Source: Mycobacterium basiliense (GTDB lineage Bacteria > Actinomycetota > Actinomycetes > Mycobacteriales > Mycobacteriaceae). From it: 64,000 nt of DNA. The position numbers and the translations under genes were made by a program. Location: NCBI RefSeq assembly GCF_900292015.1, contig NZ_LR130759.1, positions 1,612,001 through 1,676,000 on the forward strand. The letters run 5' to 3'. The notes below the pieces were generated by a model that was not told the DNA's origin, made no database searches, and worked only from the letters and a program-made list of their open reading frames with translations. Below, piece after piece: positions 44,948-53,791 of the stretch; positions within the stretch are counted from its first letter, which is position 1; the number at the start of each line of letters is the position of its first letter.

Positions 44948-45781
44948 GTGCCCGACGATGCGGCCGACCCCGACCTCCTGATCGACTTCAAAAGTGTTGC
45001 CCTGCGCCGTGCCGGCCGCACCTTGGTGGGTCCGCTGGATTGGGCCGTCGAACTTGACGAACGCTGGGTGATCATCGGCCCCAACGGAGCCGGCAAGACG
45101 TCGTTATTGCGCATCGCCGCGGCATCCGAGCACCCATCGTCGGGTGTCGCCTTCGTGCTCGGCGAACGACTGGGCCGGGTGGACGTTGCCGAGTTGCGGT
45201 CGCGGATCGGGCTAAGTTCGTCGGCGCTGGCGCAACGGATACCCACCGACGAAGTGGTGCGTGACCTGGTCGTCTCGGCTGGCTATTCGGTGTTGGGCCG
45301 ATGGCGAGAGCGATACGAGGACATGGACTATCGCCGCGCGCTCGACATGCTTGAAAGCCTGGGCGCCGAACACCTGGCCGGCCGCACCTACGGCACCCTG
45401 TCGGAGGGGGAGCGCAAGCGGGTGCTCATCGCCCGGGCATTGATGACCGATCCGGAATTGCTGCTGCTCGATGAGCCCGCTGCCGGCCTGGACCTGGGTG
45501 GACGGGAGGAATTGGTGGCGCGGCTGGCCGATCTGGCGGCCGACCCCGACGCACCCGCCCTAGTTCTGGTCACCCACCACGTGGAGGAGGTTCCGCCCGG
45601 GTTCAGTCACTGCCTGCTGTTGTCGGAGGGCGCGGTGGTGGCATCGGGCCTGTTGCCCGACGTGCTGACCGCCGAGAACCTGTCCATCGCGTTCGGTCAA
45701 CAGATCGCAGTGGAGTTCGTCGATGGGCGATATTTCGCTCGGCGGGTCCGTAGCCGCGCAGCCCATCGGAGGCAGCTATGA
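44948..45781 (+). CDS. ABC transporter ATP-binding protein
   Basis: 277-residue ATPase with Walker A GPNGAGKT, Q-loop region LSSSALAQ, signature LSEGERKR, Walker B LLLLDEPAAGLD and switch histidine VTHHVEE. No permease gene is adjacent, so it may be a soluble or ModF-like ABC protein, or act with an unlinked permease. Equivalent to Rv3041c. GTG 44948 is the first plausible start after repeat copy 3, though no good ribosome site is seen and a start about 30 bp earlier is possible. Its stop overlaps the NUDIX start (ATGA). Confidence 0.88.
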   Translation: MPDDAADPDLLIDFKSVALRRAGRTLVGPLDWAVELDERWVIIGPNGAGKTSLLRIAAASEHPSSGVAFVLGERLGRVDVAELRSRIGLSSSALAQRIPTDEVVRDLVVSAGYSVLGRWRERYEDMDYRRALDMLESLGAEHLAGRTYGTLSEGERKRVLIARALMTDPELLLLDEPAAGLDLGGREELVARLADLAADPDAPALVLVTHHVEEVPPGFSHCLLLSEGAVVASGLLPDVLTAENLSIAFGQQIAVEFVDGRYFARRVRSRAAHRRQL

Positions 45782-46626
45782 ATGCAACGCAAGAACACCC
45801 GCCGTTGGTGCCGCGCCCGGCCGCAACGGTGATGCTGGTTCGAGACGCGGAGCCCGATTCGGCGGCCGGCTTGTCGGTGTTCCTGATGCGACGGCACGCT
45901 GGCATGGAATTCGCCGCCGGCGTGATGGTGTTTCCTGGCGGCGGCGTCGATGACCGCGACCGCGACGCCGAACTGGGCCGGTTGGGGGCTTGGGCCGGCC
46001 CGCCGCCGCTGTGGTGGGCGCAACGTTTCGGTATCAAACCCGACCTGGCCGAAGCGCTGGTCTGCGCCGCGGCTCGGGAGACGTTCGAGGAGTCCGGGGT
46101 GCTGTTCGCCGGGCCGGCCGGTGACCCCGACAGCATCGTCCGCGACGCGTCGGTCTACCGCGATGCCCGGGCGGCACTGGCCGATCACAGCTTGTCTTTT
46201 GCCGACTTTCTGCGGCGCGAAAGCCTGGTGTTGCGCTCGGATCTGCTACGGCCCTGGGCGAACTGGGTCACCCCCGAAGCCGAACGGACCCGCCGCTACG
46301 ACACCTTTTTCTTTGTGGGAGCGCTGCCGGAGGGTCAGCGTGCCGACGGCGAGAACACCGAATCAGACCGCGCGGATTGGATATCGCCGCGGCAAGCCAT
46401 CGAAGACTTCGCCGCCGGCCACACCTTCCTGCTGCCGCCGACCTGGACCCAGCTGGACGCGCTGAGCGGCCGCACCGTGGCTGACGTGCTGGCCGTCGAG
46501 CGCACGATCGTGCCGGTCCAGCCCAACCTGGAGTTGAAGGGCGACAACTGGGAGATCGAGTTTTTTGACTCCGACCGCTACAACCAGGCGCGAATCGCAG
46601 GCGGCTCGACCGTATGGCCGCTGTGA
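45778..46626 (+). CDS. NUDIX-domain hydrolase
   Basis: 282-residue protein with an N-terminal NUDIX core: [19 protein letters not shown] and the helix [18 protein letters not shown] carrying the REXXEE metal ligands, although a long insertion separates them from the glycines. Such long NUDIX proteins often act on CoA derivatives. It is coupled to the ABC ATPase before it and to echA17 after it, with overlapping ends, so a CoA-related role is plausible. Equivalent to Rv3040c. Confidence 0.85.
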   Translation: MNATQEHPPLVPRPAATVMLVRDAEPDSAAGLSVFLMRRHAGMEFAAGVMVFPGGGVDDRDRDAELGRLGAWAGPPPLWWAQRFGIKPDLAEALVCAAARETFEESGVLFAGPAGDPDSIVRDASVYRDARAALADHSLSFADFLRRESLVLRSDLLRPWANWVTPEAERTRRYDTFFFVGALPEGQRADGENTESDRADWISPRQAIEDFAAGHTFLLPPTWTQLDALSGRTVADVLAVERTIVPVQPNLELKGDNWEIEFFDSDRYNQARIAGGSTVWPL

Positions 46627-47378
46627 GCGAGTTCGTCAGCGTCGTCGGCCCGGCCGGCCCAGCCGGACCCGCCGGTGTGGCCACGGTGATCGTCGCGCGA
46701 CCGCCGACCAACGCGATGACCCGTCAGGTCTACCGGGAAATCGTCGCCGCGGCCGAGGAGGTAGGCCGTCGTGACGACATCGTCGCGGTGATCCTGTTCG
46801 GTGGTCACGAAATCTTCTCCGCCGGCGATGACATGCCCGAACTGCGGACTCTTGATGTATCGGAGGCCCAAACCGCGGCCCGGCTGCGTCATGCGGCCAT
46901 CGAGGCGGTGGCGGCGATCCCGAAGCCCACGGTGGCCGCAATCACCGGCTACGCGCTCGGCGCCGGCCTCACGCTGGCGTTGGCGGCCGATTGGCGGGTC
47001 AGTGGTGACAACGTGCGGTTCGGTGCGACCGAGATCCTGGCCGGGCTGATCCCCGGCGGGGGAGGCATGGCGCGCCTGACTCAGGTGGTGGGTGCCAGCC
47101 GGGCCAAGGAGCTGGTGTTCAGCGGGCGGTTCTTTGACGCGGAGGAAGCGTTGTCGCTGGGCCTGATCGACCACATGGTGGCTCCCGACGACGTGTACGA
47201 CGCCGCCGTGGCATGGGCGCGTCGCTTTCTCGATGGCCCGCCCACGGCCCTGGCCGCGGCCAAGGCCGTCATCAACAGCGTCGTACACGCCGAACCGGAC
47301 GCCGAACAGCGTCGCTATATCGAAGTGTTCGCCGCTGCTCAAGGCGGTGCCGGCAGGGACGACCACGACGGCGGTTAG
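46614..47378 (+). CDS. echA17: Enoyl-CoA hydratase EchA17
   Basis: 254-residue crotonase-fold enzyme that hydrates trans-2-enoyl-CoA. Oxyanion-hole loops [10 protein letters not shown] and [16 protein letters not shown]; catalytic-region [16 protein letters not shown]. It starts with an odd [10 protein letters not shown] collagen-like tract shared, as far as I recall, with M. tuberculosis EchA17 (also 254 residues). ATG 46614 overlaps the end of the NUDIX gene by 13 bp. Physiological substrate unassigned. Confidence 0.9.
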   Translation: MAAVSEFVSVVGPAGPAGPAGVATVIVARPPTNAMTRQVYREIVAAAEEVGRRDDIVAVILFGGHEIFSAGDDMPELRTLDVSEAQTAARLRHAAIEAVAAIPKPTVAAITGYALGAGLTLALAADWRVSGDNVRFGATEILAGLIPGGGGMARLTQVVGASRAKELVFSGRFFDAEEALSLGLIDHMVAPDDVYDAAVAWARRFLDGPPTALAAAKAVINSVVHAEPDAEQRRYIEVFAAAQGGAGRDDHDGG

Positions 47379-47388
47379 GCTGCCCTCC

Positions 47389-48495
47389 ATGACGAGCACT
47401 ACGCAAATTCCCGGCAACGAGGCCGTAGCGAAGCCCGATGTCGCCGCTGACGCGGCTCCGAAGTCGGAAGTCGCCGCTGACGCGGCTCCGAAGTCGGAAG
47501 TCGCCGCTGACGCGGCTCCGAAGTCGGAAGTCGCCGCTGACGCGGCTCCGATGCCACATGCCACCGCCGAACAGGTGGAGGCCGCGCGGCACGACAGCAA
47601 GCTTGCTCAGGTGCTCTACCACGATTGGGAGGCCGAGTCCTACGACGAGAAGTGGTCGATCTCCTACGACCAAAGATGCGTCGAATACGCCCGCGGCCGG
47701 TTCGACGCCATCGTGCCCGAGGAGGTCAGCGCCGAACTGCCGTATGACCGTGCGCTCGAACTTGGCTGCGGGACCGGCTTTTTTCTGCTCAACCTGATCC
47801 AGGCGGGTGTGGCCCGGCGTGGCTCGGTCACTGATCTGTCACCGGGCATGGTCAAGGTCGCCACCCGAAATGGGCAGTCACTGGGCCTCGACATCGATGG
47901 TCGGGTGGCCGACGCCGAGGGCATCCCGTATGACGACGACACCTTCGACCTGGTGGTGGGGCATGCGGTGTTACATCACATCCCAGACGTCGAGCTATCG
48001 CTGCGCGAGGTGATGCGGGTGTTGAAGCCGGGCGGCCGGTTCGTGTTCGCCGGCGAGCCGACTACGGTCGGCAACGAATATGCCCGCACGCTGTCCACCC
48101 TGACCTGGCGCATCGCCACCACCGTCACCAAACTCCCTGGCCTGGGCGGTTGGCGGCGACCGCAGGCCGAGCTCGACGAATCCTCGCGGGCCGCGGCGTT
48201 GGAGGCGGTCGTCGACCTGCACACCTTCACCCCGGCCGAGCTGGAGCGGATGGCCACCAACGCGGGCGCCGTTGCCGTGGAGACCGCCAGCGAAGAATTC
48301 AGCGCCGCCATGTTCGGCTGGCCCGTGCGCACCTTCGAATCCTCGGTGCCGCCCGGGCGGCTGGGCTGGGGTTGGGCGCAGTTCGCGTTCAATGGATGGA
48401 AGGCGCTGAGCTGGCTGGACGCCAACGTGTGGCGGCACATTGCGCCTAAGGGTTGGTTCTACAACGTGATGATCACCGGGGTTAAACCCTCCTGA
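47389..48495 (+). CDS. SAM-dependent methyltransferase with repeat-expanded N-terminus
   Basis: 368-residue class I methyltransferase. Motif I ALELGCGTGFFLL, motif II DLSPGMVKVA, then VADAEGIPYDDDTFDLVVGHAVLHHI and VLKPGGRFVFAGEP form a complete SAM site; the C-terminal half (WPVRTFESSVPPG...WKALSWLDANVWRHIAPKGWFYN) is specific to this mycobacterial family (Rv3038c). The first 70 residues hold a degenerate alanine-rich leader with the decapeptide VAADAAPKSE repeated from perfect 30-bp tandem repeats, making it about 40 residues longer than I recall for Rv3038c. Substrate unknown. Confidence 0.87.
   Translation: MTSTTQIPGNEAVAKPDVAADAAPKSEVAADAAPKSEVAADAAPKSEVAADAAPMPHATAEQVEAARHDSKLAQVLYHDWEAESYDEKWSISYDQRCVEYARGRFDAIVPEEVSAELPYDRALELGCGTGFFLLNLIQAGVARRGSVTDLSPGMVKVATRNGQSLGLDIDGRVADAEGIPYDDDTFDLVVGHAVLHHIPDVELSLREVMRVLKPGGRFVFAGEPTTVGNEYARTLSTLTWRIATTVTKLPGLGGWRRPQAELDESSRAAALEAVVDLHTFTPAELERMATNAGAVAVETASEEFSAAMFGWPVRTFESSVPPGRLGWGWAQFAFNGWKALSWLDANVWRHIAPKGWFYNVMITGVKPS
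47441..47550 (+). repeat. In-frame 30-bp tandem repeat (3.7 copies)
   Basis: Unit TCGCCGCTGACGCGGCTCCG plus AAGTCGGAAG is repeated exactly at 47441, 47471 and 47501, with a final 20-bp partial at 47531-47550. As 30 is a multiple of 3, copy-number changes keep the reading frame of the methyltransferase gene. Perfect identity implies recent expansion. Confidence 0.95.
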
Positions 48496-48569
48496 GCGGG
48501 GACTGCACAGGGCTGGAATTCAGCACCGACGACGTCGGCTACCTGCGGTCGGAATCTGGTGCCGCGGCC

Positions 48570-49697
48570 TTGCGAGAGGTCGCCGAGTTAGCACTGACCG
48601 ATGACACCCGCATTGCCGATATCGCTGCGATCCGTGCCCGATTCGGCAATCGCGCCGCCGTCCTGGTAGAAACGACGCTGCTGCGGCGACGTGCCCCCGA
48701 GAAGCTCGGCCAACTGGGCGAGTTCGACGATGTAGCGGACTGGCTCTTCACTGACACGGCGCTGCAGCAGGCCACGGTGGCGGTCGTGGCGCGCCACCGC
48801 GCCGAGCGGCTGGCCGGCCAGGTGGTGCACGACGTGACCTGTTCCATCGGCACCGAGGTGGCCGCGCTGCGCCGGGTATCGGCTCGGGTGCTCGGCAGCG
48901 ACCTCGACCCGGTACGGCTGCTGATGGCGCGCCACAATCTGGGCCCCGACGCCGATCTGTGCCGCGCCGACGCGTTACGCCCGGTGACGCGGGATGCGGT
49001 CGTCGTCGCCGATCCCGCGCGTCGCAGCGACGGCCGGCGGCGCTTCAGCCCCGCCGATTACCGGCCCGCGCTGGGCCCGCTGCTGGATACCTACCGCGGC
49101 CGGCAACTCGTGGTGAAATGTGCTCCCGGACTAGCATTCGACCAGTTGAGCGGCTTGGGCTTCGACGGCGAAATCGAGGTGACGTCATACCGCGGTTCGG
49201 TTCGGGAGGCATGCCTGTGGTCGCTCGGGCTGGCCGAACCGGGGGTGCGCCGCCGAGCCAGCATTCTCGATCGCGGCGAGCAGATCACCGATACCGAGCC
49301 CGATGATTGCGGGGTGCGGCCGGCCGGGCGATGGATCGTCGATCCCGACGGCGCGGTGGTCCGAGCCGGCCTGGTGCGCCAGTACGCGAGGCGGCACGGG
49401 CTGTGGCAACTCGATCCCGACATCGCCTATCTCTCCGGTGACCGGCTGCCAGCGGGGGTGCGGGGCTTCGAGGTACTCGAGCAGCTGGCCTTCGAGGAGC
49501 GTCGGTTGCGTCGGGTCCTGTCCGCACTCGATTGCGGAGCGTTGGAGATCCTGGTTCGAGGCGTATCGGTGGACCCCGACGCTCTGCGCAGACGGCTGCG
49601 GCCGCGTGGCAGCCGACCGCTGTCGGTGGTCATCACCCGTATCGGTTCGGGGCGCGCCAGTCACGCAGCGGTATTCGTTTGCTGCCCCTCGCGGTAG
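48570..49697 (+). CDS. THUMP-like-domain SAM methyltransferase family protein (Rv3037c-like)
   Basis: At least 375 residues: an incomplete class I methyltransferase core (VVHDVTCSIGTEVAALRRV, SARVLGSDLDPVRLLMARHNL, VVVADPARR) and a C-terminal THUMP-like part ending RPLSVVITRIG. TTG 48570 is the first standard start, but the sequence upstream (FSTDDVGYLRSESGAAALR) looks like real family N-terminus and contains no ATG, GTG or TTG; CTG at 48492 (overlapping the previous stop as CTGA) or 48513 would include it. RNA substrate is likely but unproven. Confidence 0.78.
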   Translation: MREVAELALTDDTRIADIAAIRARFGNRAAVLVETTLLRRRAPEKLGQLGEFDDVADWLFTDTALQQATVAVVARHRAERLAGQVVHDVTCSIGTEVAALRRVSARVLGSDLDPVRLLMARHNLGPDADLCRADALRPVTRDAVVVADPARRSDGRRRFSPADYRPALGPLLDTYRGRQLVVKCAPGLAFDQLSGLGFDGEIEVTSYRGSVREACLWSLGLAEPGVRRRASILDRGEQITDTEPDDCGVRPAGRWIVDPDGAVVRAGLVRQYARRHGLWQLDPDIAYLSGDRLPAGVRGFEVLEQLAFEERRLRRVLSALDCGALEILVRGVSVDPDALRRRLRPRGSRPLSVVITRIGSGRASHAAVFVCCPSR

Positions 49698-49768
49698 CGT
49701 CCGGGTACGCTGGCGGCGGTCAACCCTTTGCGACGCCACTGCCCCTTTGGTCTGCGAGGAATTCGACG

Positions 49769-50452
49769 ATGCGTCTTCTGATTGCGACCGCAGTCCTTGC
49801 TGCTGCGGTCCTGCTAGCGTGGCCGGCGAACGCGGCCCCGCCGTCGTGTGCCAGCCTCGGCGGTTCACTCGAGGCTTCCCAGATTTGCCATATTCATGCC
49901 TCGGGATCCACTTACACCCTGGACATTACGTTTCCGGTGGACTACCCCGATCAGCAGGTGCTGACCGACTACATCACGCAGAACCGCGATGGCTTCATCA
50001 ATGTGGCAAAGGCGTCCGGACGGCGTGACCATCCTTACCAAATGGACGCCACCACCGAACAACACAGCGCCGGCCAGCCACCGCACAACACCCGCAGCGT
50101 GGTGCTCAAGTTCTTTCAGGATCTCGGCGGTGCACACCCATTTACCTGGTACAAGGCATTCAACTACAACATTGGGGCCAAGCAGCCCATCACCTTCGAC
50201 ACGCTGTTCGTCCCCGGCACCTCGCCGCTGGACACCATCTTTCCGATCGTGCAGCGAGAGCTAGAGCATCAGACCGGGCTGGGCGTGGTGATATTGCCGT
50301 CCAACGGTCTCGACCCGACCCACTATCAGAATTTCGCCATCACCGACGACGACCTGATCTTCTACTTCGCTCAGGGTGAGCTGCTGCCGTCGTTTGCCGG
50401 CGCGACTCAGGTCCAGGTGCCGCGCAGCGCCATCCCGAAACTGGCCATCTGA
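49769..50452 (+). CDS. TB22.2: Secreted protein TB22.2
   Basis: 227-residue exported protein, the same length I recall for M. tuberculosis TB22.2 (Rv3036c). Signal peptide MRLLIATAVLAAAVLLAWPANA with cleavage after ANA; two cysteines follow (PSCASL, SQICHI), probably a disulfide. The body (VVLKFFQDLGGAHPFTWYKAFNYN ... ITFDTLFVPG) matches the DUF3298/RsiV-like fold. Function not settled; the family includes esterase-like and anti-sigma ectodomains. Monocistronic, convergent with the following membrane protein gene. Confidence 0.9.
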   Translation: MRLLIATAVLAAAVLLAWPANAAPPSCASLGGSLEASQICHIHASGSTYTLDITFPVDYPDQQVLTDYITQNRDGFINVAKASGRRDHPYQMDATTEQHSAGQPPHNTRSVVLKFFQDLGGAHPFTWYKAFNYNIGAKQPITFDTLFVPGTSPLDTIFPIVQRELEHQTGLGVVILPSNGLDPTHYQNFAITDDDLIFYFAQGELLPSFAGATQVQVPRSAIPKLAI

Positions 50453-50456
50453 GCAT

Positions 50457-50843
50457 CTACACCGGACCGGCCATCGACTCCATCGCGGCCGCGCCGAGGC
50501 CCAGCGCCACCTGCGCCACACACCCGCCCACCGGTACCACAAACGCCACCACGTGCCGCGTGAGACGGAACACGGTGATGATGAGGTCGGCGAGAAAGAT
50601 CACGATGCCGGCCCAAAACCCGAGCGCCAGGGCGCGGTCGACCCAGGACGGATCACCACAGGTCTGCGAACCGCACGGGTCGGTACCCATCACGAGCACT
50701 CCCAGCACCAACATGGTCAACACGAACAAGAAGGCGTGTGCGATCAGGAAGATGATGGTGAGGGCGACGTCGAGCGCTCGGCTGGGTCGGCCGCGCGCGC
50801 TGTCTTTGGTCGACCTCACAACCGCCTGATCGTCGCTCGACAT
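50457..50843 (-). CDS. Small integral membrane protein
   Basis: 128-residue protein with three or four membrane helices (VALTIIFLIAHAFLFVLTMLVLGV; ALALGFWAGIVIFLADLIITVF; VVAFVVPVGGCVAQVALGL) and an external loop DPCGSQTCGDPSW whose two cysteines could pair. No family recognised. ATG 50843 gives a hydrophilic 22-residue start; the longer frame to 51110 runs antisense inside the neighbouring gene. It lies 16 bp after the lipoprotein gene on the same strand, so they are probably co-transcribed. Confidence 0.7.
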   Translation of the reverse strand: MSSDDQAVVRSTKDSARGRPSRALDVALTIIFLIAHAFLFVLTMLVLGVLVMGTDPCGSQTCGDPSWVDRALALGFWAGIVIFLADLIITVFRLTRHVVAFVVPVGGCVAQVALGLGAAAMESMAGPV

Positions 50844-50859
50844 CCAACAAGTATGGCCG

Positions 50860-52167
50860 TTAAGCCGGCGCGAAACTGTAGACCTGGCCGTCGCTGGTGG
50901 TCGCCACCACGCGGCGATCAAGGCCGATCGACACCCCCACCGGATAGCCAGTGGCCGCGGGAAGCGGATAGCTGTTGACTGTTTGGCCGTTGGCCGGGTC
51001 GAAGACCAGCAGCGACAAGCCGGGTCCGCCGTCATGGGGGGGACCCGGAACCACGGTGTAGCCGACCTCGCCGGCGGCCAGGCTGGACGTCGACAACGGT
51101 GTGACGTCATCGCGGCGCCAGGCCTGGTCGGCGTGGTCGCCGATGTCTCGGAACGCGGCCAGTCGGGTGTCGGGGCCCCCGCCGGACACGATCAGGCCCC
51201 CCGGGGTGACTGCGGGTGGCGTCTGGGCCAGGAAGCCCAGCGGTATCGACCACTTCACCTTGCCGTCGGCGGCGCGCAGCGCCCATAACCGTTGGTCGCG
51301 GCCGTTGACGTAGACCGTCGCCCCATCGGCGGACAGCACCGGGCTGGCGAGCACACCGTCTCTGACGGCGTCACTGGTCCACTCTCGGACCAGCTGTCCG
51401 GAGTGGTATTTCAGGCCAACCAGACCGGCCGCCGGCGCGCCGGGTTGCCAGACACCAACCACCACGGTGCCGGTCACCTCGGAAAATGCGGGGGCGGCCG
51501 CCACCGGGCAACCCGGCCGGGCCGGAGCGCAATCGGCCAAGCCGCGCGTCGAATCGGTCGGGTCGACGCCATCCACCAAATCCACCGGACTGCCGATCAC
51601 CATGCCGCGGTGGGCGTCGAAAACCACCATCTGACCCAAATGCGTGGTGACGAGCAGGTGGCCATGTCCCAGGAATCTTGGGGTGGCAGGCATCCCGATC
51701 ACCGGCTGCCGCCACCGTGTCCATTGAGTGACGGGAAAGGAGACGATGGCCCCGGGCTGTCCGACGTAGAGGTTGTCGAACCCGTCGAACAGCGGACCGG
51801 CGAAGCCGCCGCCCTGGACCAGCCGGACACACCATCGCTGCCGGCCGTGGTCGTCGTTTTCCCATTCCATCAGCGAACACCCGGCCGGCGTCTGCCCATT
51901 GAGAGCAAGGTATCCGCGCCCGCTCAGCGCTGGCCCGGCGCCCAGGCTTCCCTTGACCGACCGTGTCCAGCGCAGCGCGAGCTTGGTGGCCCCACCGGTG
52001 GTGGTGTAACTGCTGTTGGCCGCGTCGCCGTACTGGGCCGGCCAGCCCTGCGCGGGCGCGGCGTCCACCCACGAGTCGGTATTGCCGCAGCCGCCGAGAC
52101 CGACGGTGACCACGGCTGCGAGAACGGTTGTCAGGAGACCTCGGACAGGCGCCAGATGATTTCGCAG
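50860..52167 (-). CDS. PQQ/WD40-like beta-propeller lipoprotein (Rv3035-like)
   Basis: Exported protein whose body is a PQQ-type beta-propeller: GDAANSSYTTTGGATKLALRW, then repeated blades such as GATVYVNGRDQRLWALRAADGKVKW and DRRVVATTSDGQVYSF. Ligands for PQQ are not evident, so it is more likely a scaffold like BamB. A GTG at 52113 leaves only eight residues before the lipobox cysteine. Reading back in frame gives LRNHLAPVRGLLTTVLAAVV before VTVGLGGC, a proper lipoprotein signal, with CTG at 52165-52167 and GGAAGGA upstream. The CTG start is therefore preferred. Co-directional with the small membrane protein. Confidence 0.82.
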   Translation of the reverse strand: MRNHLAPVRGLLTTVLAAVVTVGLGGCGNTDSWVDAAPAQGWPAQYGDAANSSYTTTGGATKLALRWTRSVKGSLGAGPALSGRGYLALNGQTPAGCSLMEWENDDHGRQRWCVRLVQGGGFAGPLFDGFDNLYVGQPGAIVSFPVTQWTRWRQPVIGMPATPRFLGHGHLLVTTHLGQMVVFDAHRGMVIGSPVDLVDGVDPTDSTRGLADCAPARPGCPVAAAPAFSEVTGTVVVGVWQPGAPAAGLVGLKYHSGQLVREWTSDAVRDGVLASPVLSADGATVYVNGRDQRLWALRAADGKVKWSIPLGFLAQTPPAVTPGGLIVSGGGPDTRLAAFRDIGDHADQAWRRDDVTPLSTSSLAAGEVGYTVVPGPPHDGGPGLSLLVFDPANGQTVNSYPLPAATGYPVGVSIGLDRRVVATTSDGQVYSFAPA

Positions 52168-52352
52168 GGTTCCCCAATCCTTCCGCTACGCGGGTCGCTG
52201 ACGGGCTGGTCCGACCGATCGGCATCAACAGCGATCGAGTACAGGTGAGGGTAACCCGTGCCGACTCGCGGGTGGCTGATCGCCCGACCGCTTCTCGGGT
52301 GGCATGCATCCAGCTCGATAGGTTTCTGGCCGTCAGGCTAGGCTTTCCGGCC

Positions 52353-53090
52353 ATGACGAGCATGTGGGGCGCGCCGCTTCATCGCCGTTGGCGTGGCTCG
52401 CGGTTGCGGGATCCGCGCCAGGCAAGATTCCTGACGCTGGCATCGCTGAAATGGGTGCTGGCCAATCGCGCCTACACCCCGTGGTACCTGGTGCGCTACT
52501 GGCGGCTGCTGAAGTTCAAGCTCGCCAACCCCCACATCATCACCCGCGGCCTGGTCTTTCTCGGTAAGGGTGTGGAGATCCACGCGACCCCTGAGCTGGC
52601 GCAGCTGGAGATCGGCCGCTGGGTGCACATCGGGGACAAGAACACCATCCGCGCCCACGAAGGGTCACTGCGGTTCGGGGACAAGGTGGTGCTCGGCCGC
52701 GACAACGTCATCAACTGTTACCTCGATATCGAACTGGGTGACTCGGCGTTGATGGCCGACTGGTGTTACGTCTGCGATTTCGATCACCGGATGGACGACA
52801 TCAACGTCCCGATCAAGGACCAGGGCATTGTCAAGTCGCCGGTGCGGATCGGGCCCGACACCTGGGTCGGTGTCAAGGTGACGGTGCTGCGCGGCACCTC
52901 CGTGGGACGGGGTTGTGTGCTGGGGGCGCACGCGGTGGTCCGCGGCGTGATCCCGGACTATTCGATTGCCGTTGGTTCGCCCGCCAAGGTAGTCAAGAAC
53001 CGTCAGCTGTCTTGGGAGACGTCGGCAGCTCAGCGCGCCGAACTGGCCGCCGCGCTGGCCGACATCGAACGTAAGAAGACTGCCCACTAG
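52353..53090 (+). CDS. Left-handed beta-helix acyltransferase
   Basis: 245-residue hexapeptide-repeat acyltransferase of the LpxA/maltose-acetyltransferase type. Hexapeptide coils run from about residue 75 (LEIGRWVHIGDKNTIRA) to 215, with the catalytic-type histidine in CDFDHRMDDI and the closing IGPDTWVGVKVTVLRGTSVGRGCVLGAHAVV and GSPAKVVK signature. Equivalent to Rv3034c but starting later than I recall; ATG 52353 is the first start with family sequence, while the frame is open upstream to 52128. It may acylate a glycolipid or sugar near the MGLP locus, which is inference. Confidence 0.86.
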   Translation: MTSMWGAPLHRRWRGSRLRDPRQARFLTLASLKWVLANRAYTPWYLVRYWRLLKFKLANPHIITRGLVFLGKGVEIHATPELAQLEIGRWVHIGDKNTIRAHEGSLRFGDKVVLGRDNVINCYLDIELGDSALMADWCYVCDFDHRMDDINVPIKDQGIVKSPVRIGPDTWVGVKVTVLRGTSVGRGCVLGAHAVVRGVIPDYSIAVGSPAKVVKNRQLSWETSAAQRAELAAALADIERKKTAH

Positions 53091-53156
53091 GCCACCCCCG
53101 GGTCCACCGGATCGGCGTGGGTCGTGAGATTCCGGGGCACCCCTGATGGCCCGCCG

Positions 53157-53699
53157 CTATTCGGGGTGGTCGTCAACCTTGAAGTCGAAGCTGACATCAC
53201 CCGCGTCGACGCTGGTGACGATGACGCTGATGCCGTACTTCTTGCTGCCGTCGGTGAGTTGGCAACGCAGTGTTGCGCCCTCGACGCCCTTGAGATTGTC
53301 GGGGCAGGTCAGCGCATCGGGCCGTTCGCCGACCTGCTGATACAGCTTGTCGCTGATAATGCGGGCGACCTTATCCTTGTCGACGGTCTCCACCATGTCG
53401 AACTTGACGTCACTGCCGTTGACGCTGGTCACCGTAACGTTCACGTTGTACGTCGAGCCTTTGACCTGCATTTCGCAGTTCAGCTGCGCCCCGACCTTGG
53501 CCGGTAGATTGCCCGGACACGTCACCGATTCGGGCTTGTTGCCGGCGGCGTCGGTCATCTTGGCGGTGATCTGTTGGACCACATCTTCCTTACTCACCGA
53601 ATGCGACGAACCGATCGAACACGAGCAGGCCCCAGCGCTGGCCATCACCCCCAACGCAGCACCTGAGACCAGCAATGTCCGAACGATCGAATAAGCCAT
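53157..53699 (-). CDS. DUF4333 double-domain lipoprotein
   Basis: 180-residue exported lipoprotein. Signal MAYSIVRTLLVSGAALGVMA with lipobox SAGAC. Two tandem DUF4333 repeats follow: SVTCPGNLPAKVGAQLNCEM and ALTCPDNLKGVEGATLRCQL, each with a conserved cysteine pair that should form a disulfide. Equivalent to Rv3033 in build and size. DUF4333 is common in mycobacterial cell-wall proteins; function unknown. It is downstream of the photolyase gene on the same strand with 90 bp between. Confidence 0.88.
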   Translation of the reverse strand: MAYSIVRTLLVSGAALGVMASAGACSCSIGSSHSVSKEDVVQQITAKMTDAAGNKPESVTCPGNLPAKVGAQLNCEMQVKGSTYNVNVTVTSVNGSDVKFDMVETVDKDKVARIISDKLYQQVGERPDALTCPDNLKGVEGATLRCQLTDGSKKYGISVIVTSVDAGDVSFDFKVDDHPE

Positions 53700-53791
53700 A
53701 TCGCCTCCCTGGCAGTGAAATCTGGGTCAACTGAGAATCGGCTGATAATGACATGTCAGACGGCCCCCTGGAAAGCGAATCCGACAATCGC

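Noticed and set aside
47441..47550. CRISPR array
   Set aside because: The repeats are directly adjacent with no spacers and encode a decapeptide in frame.
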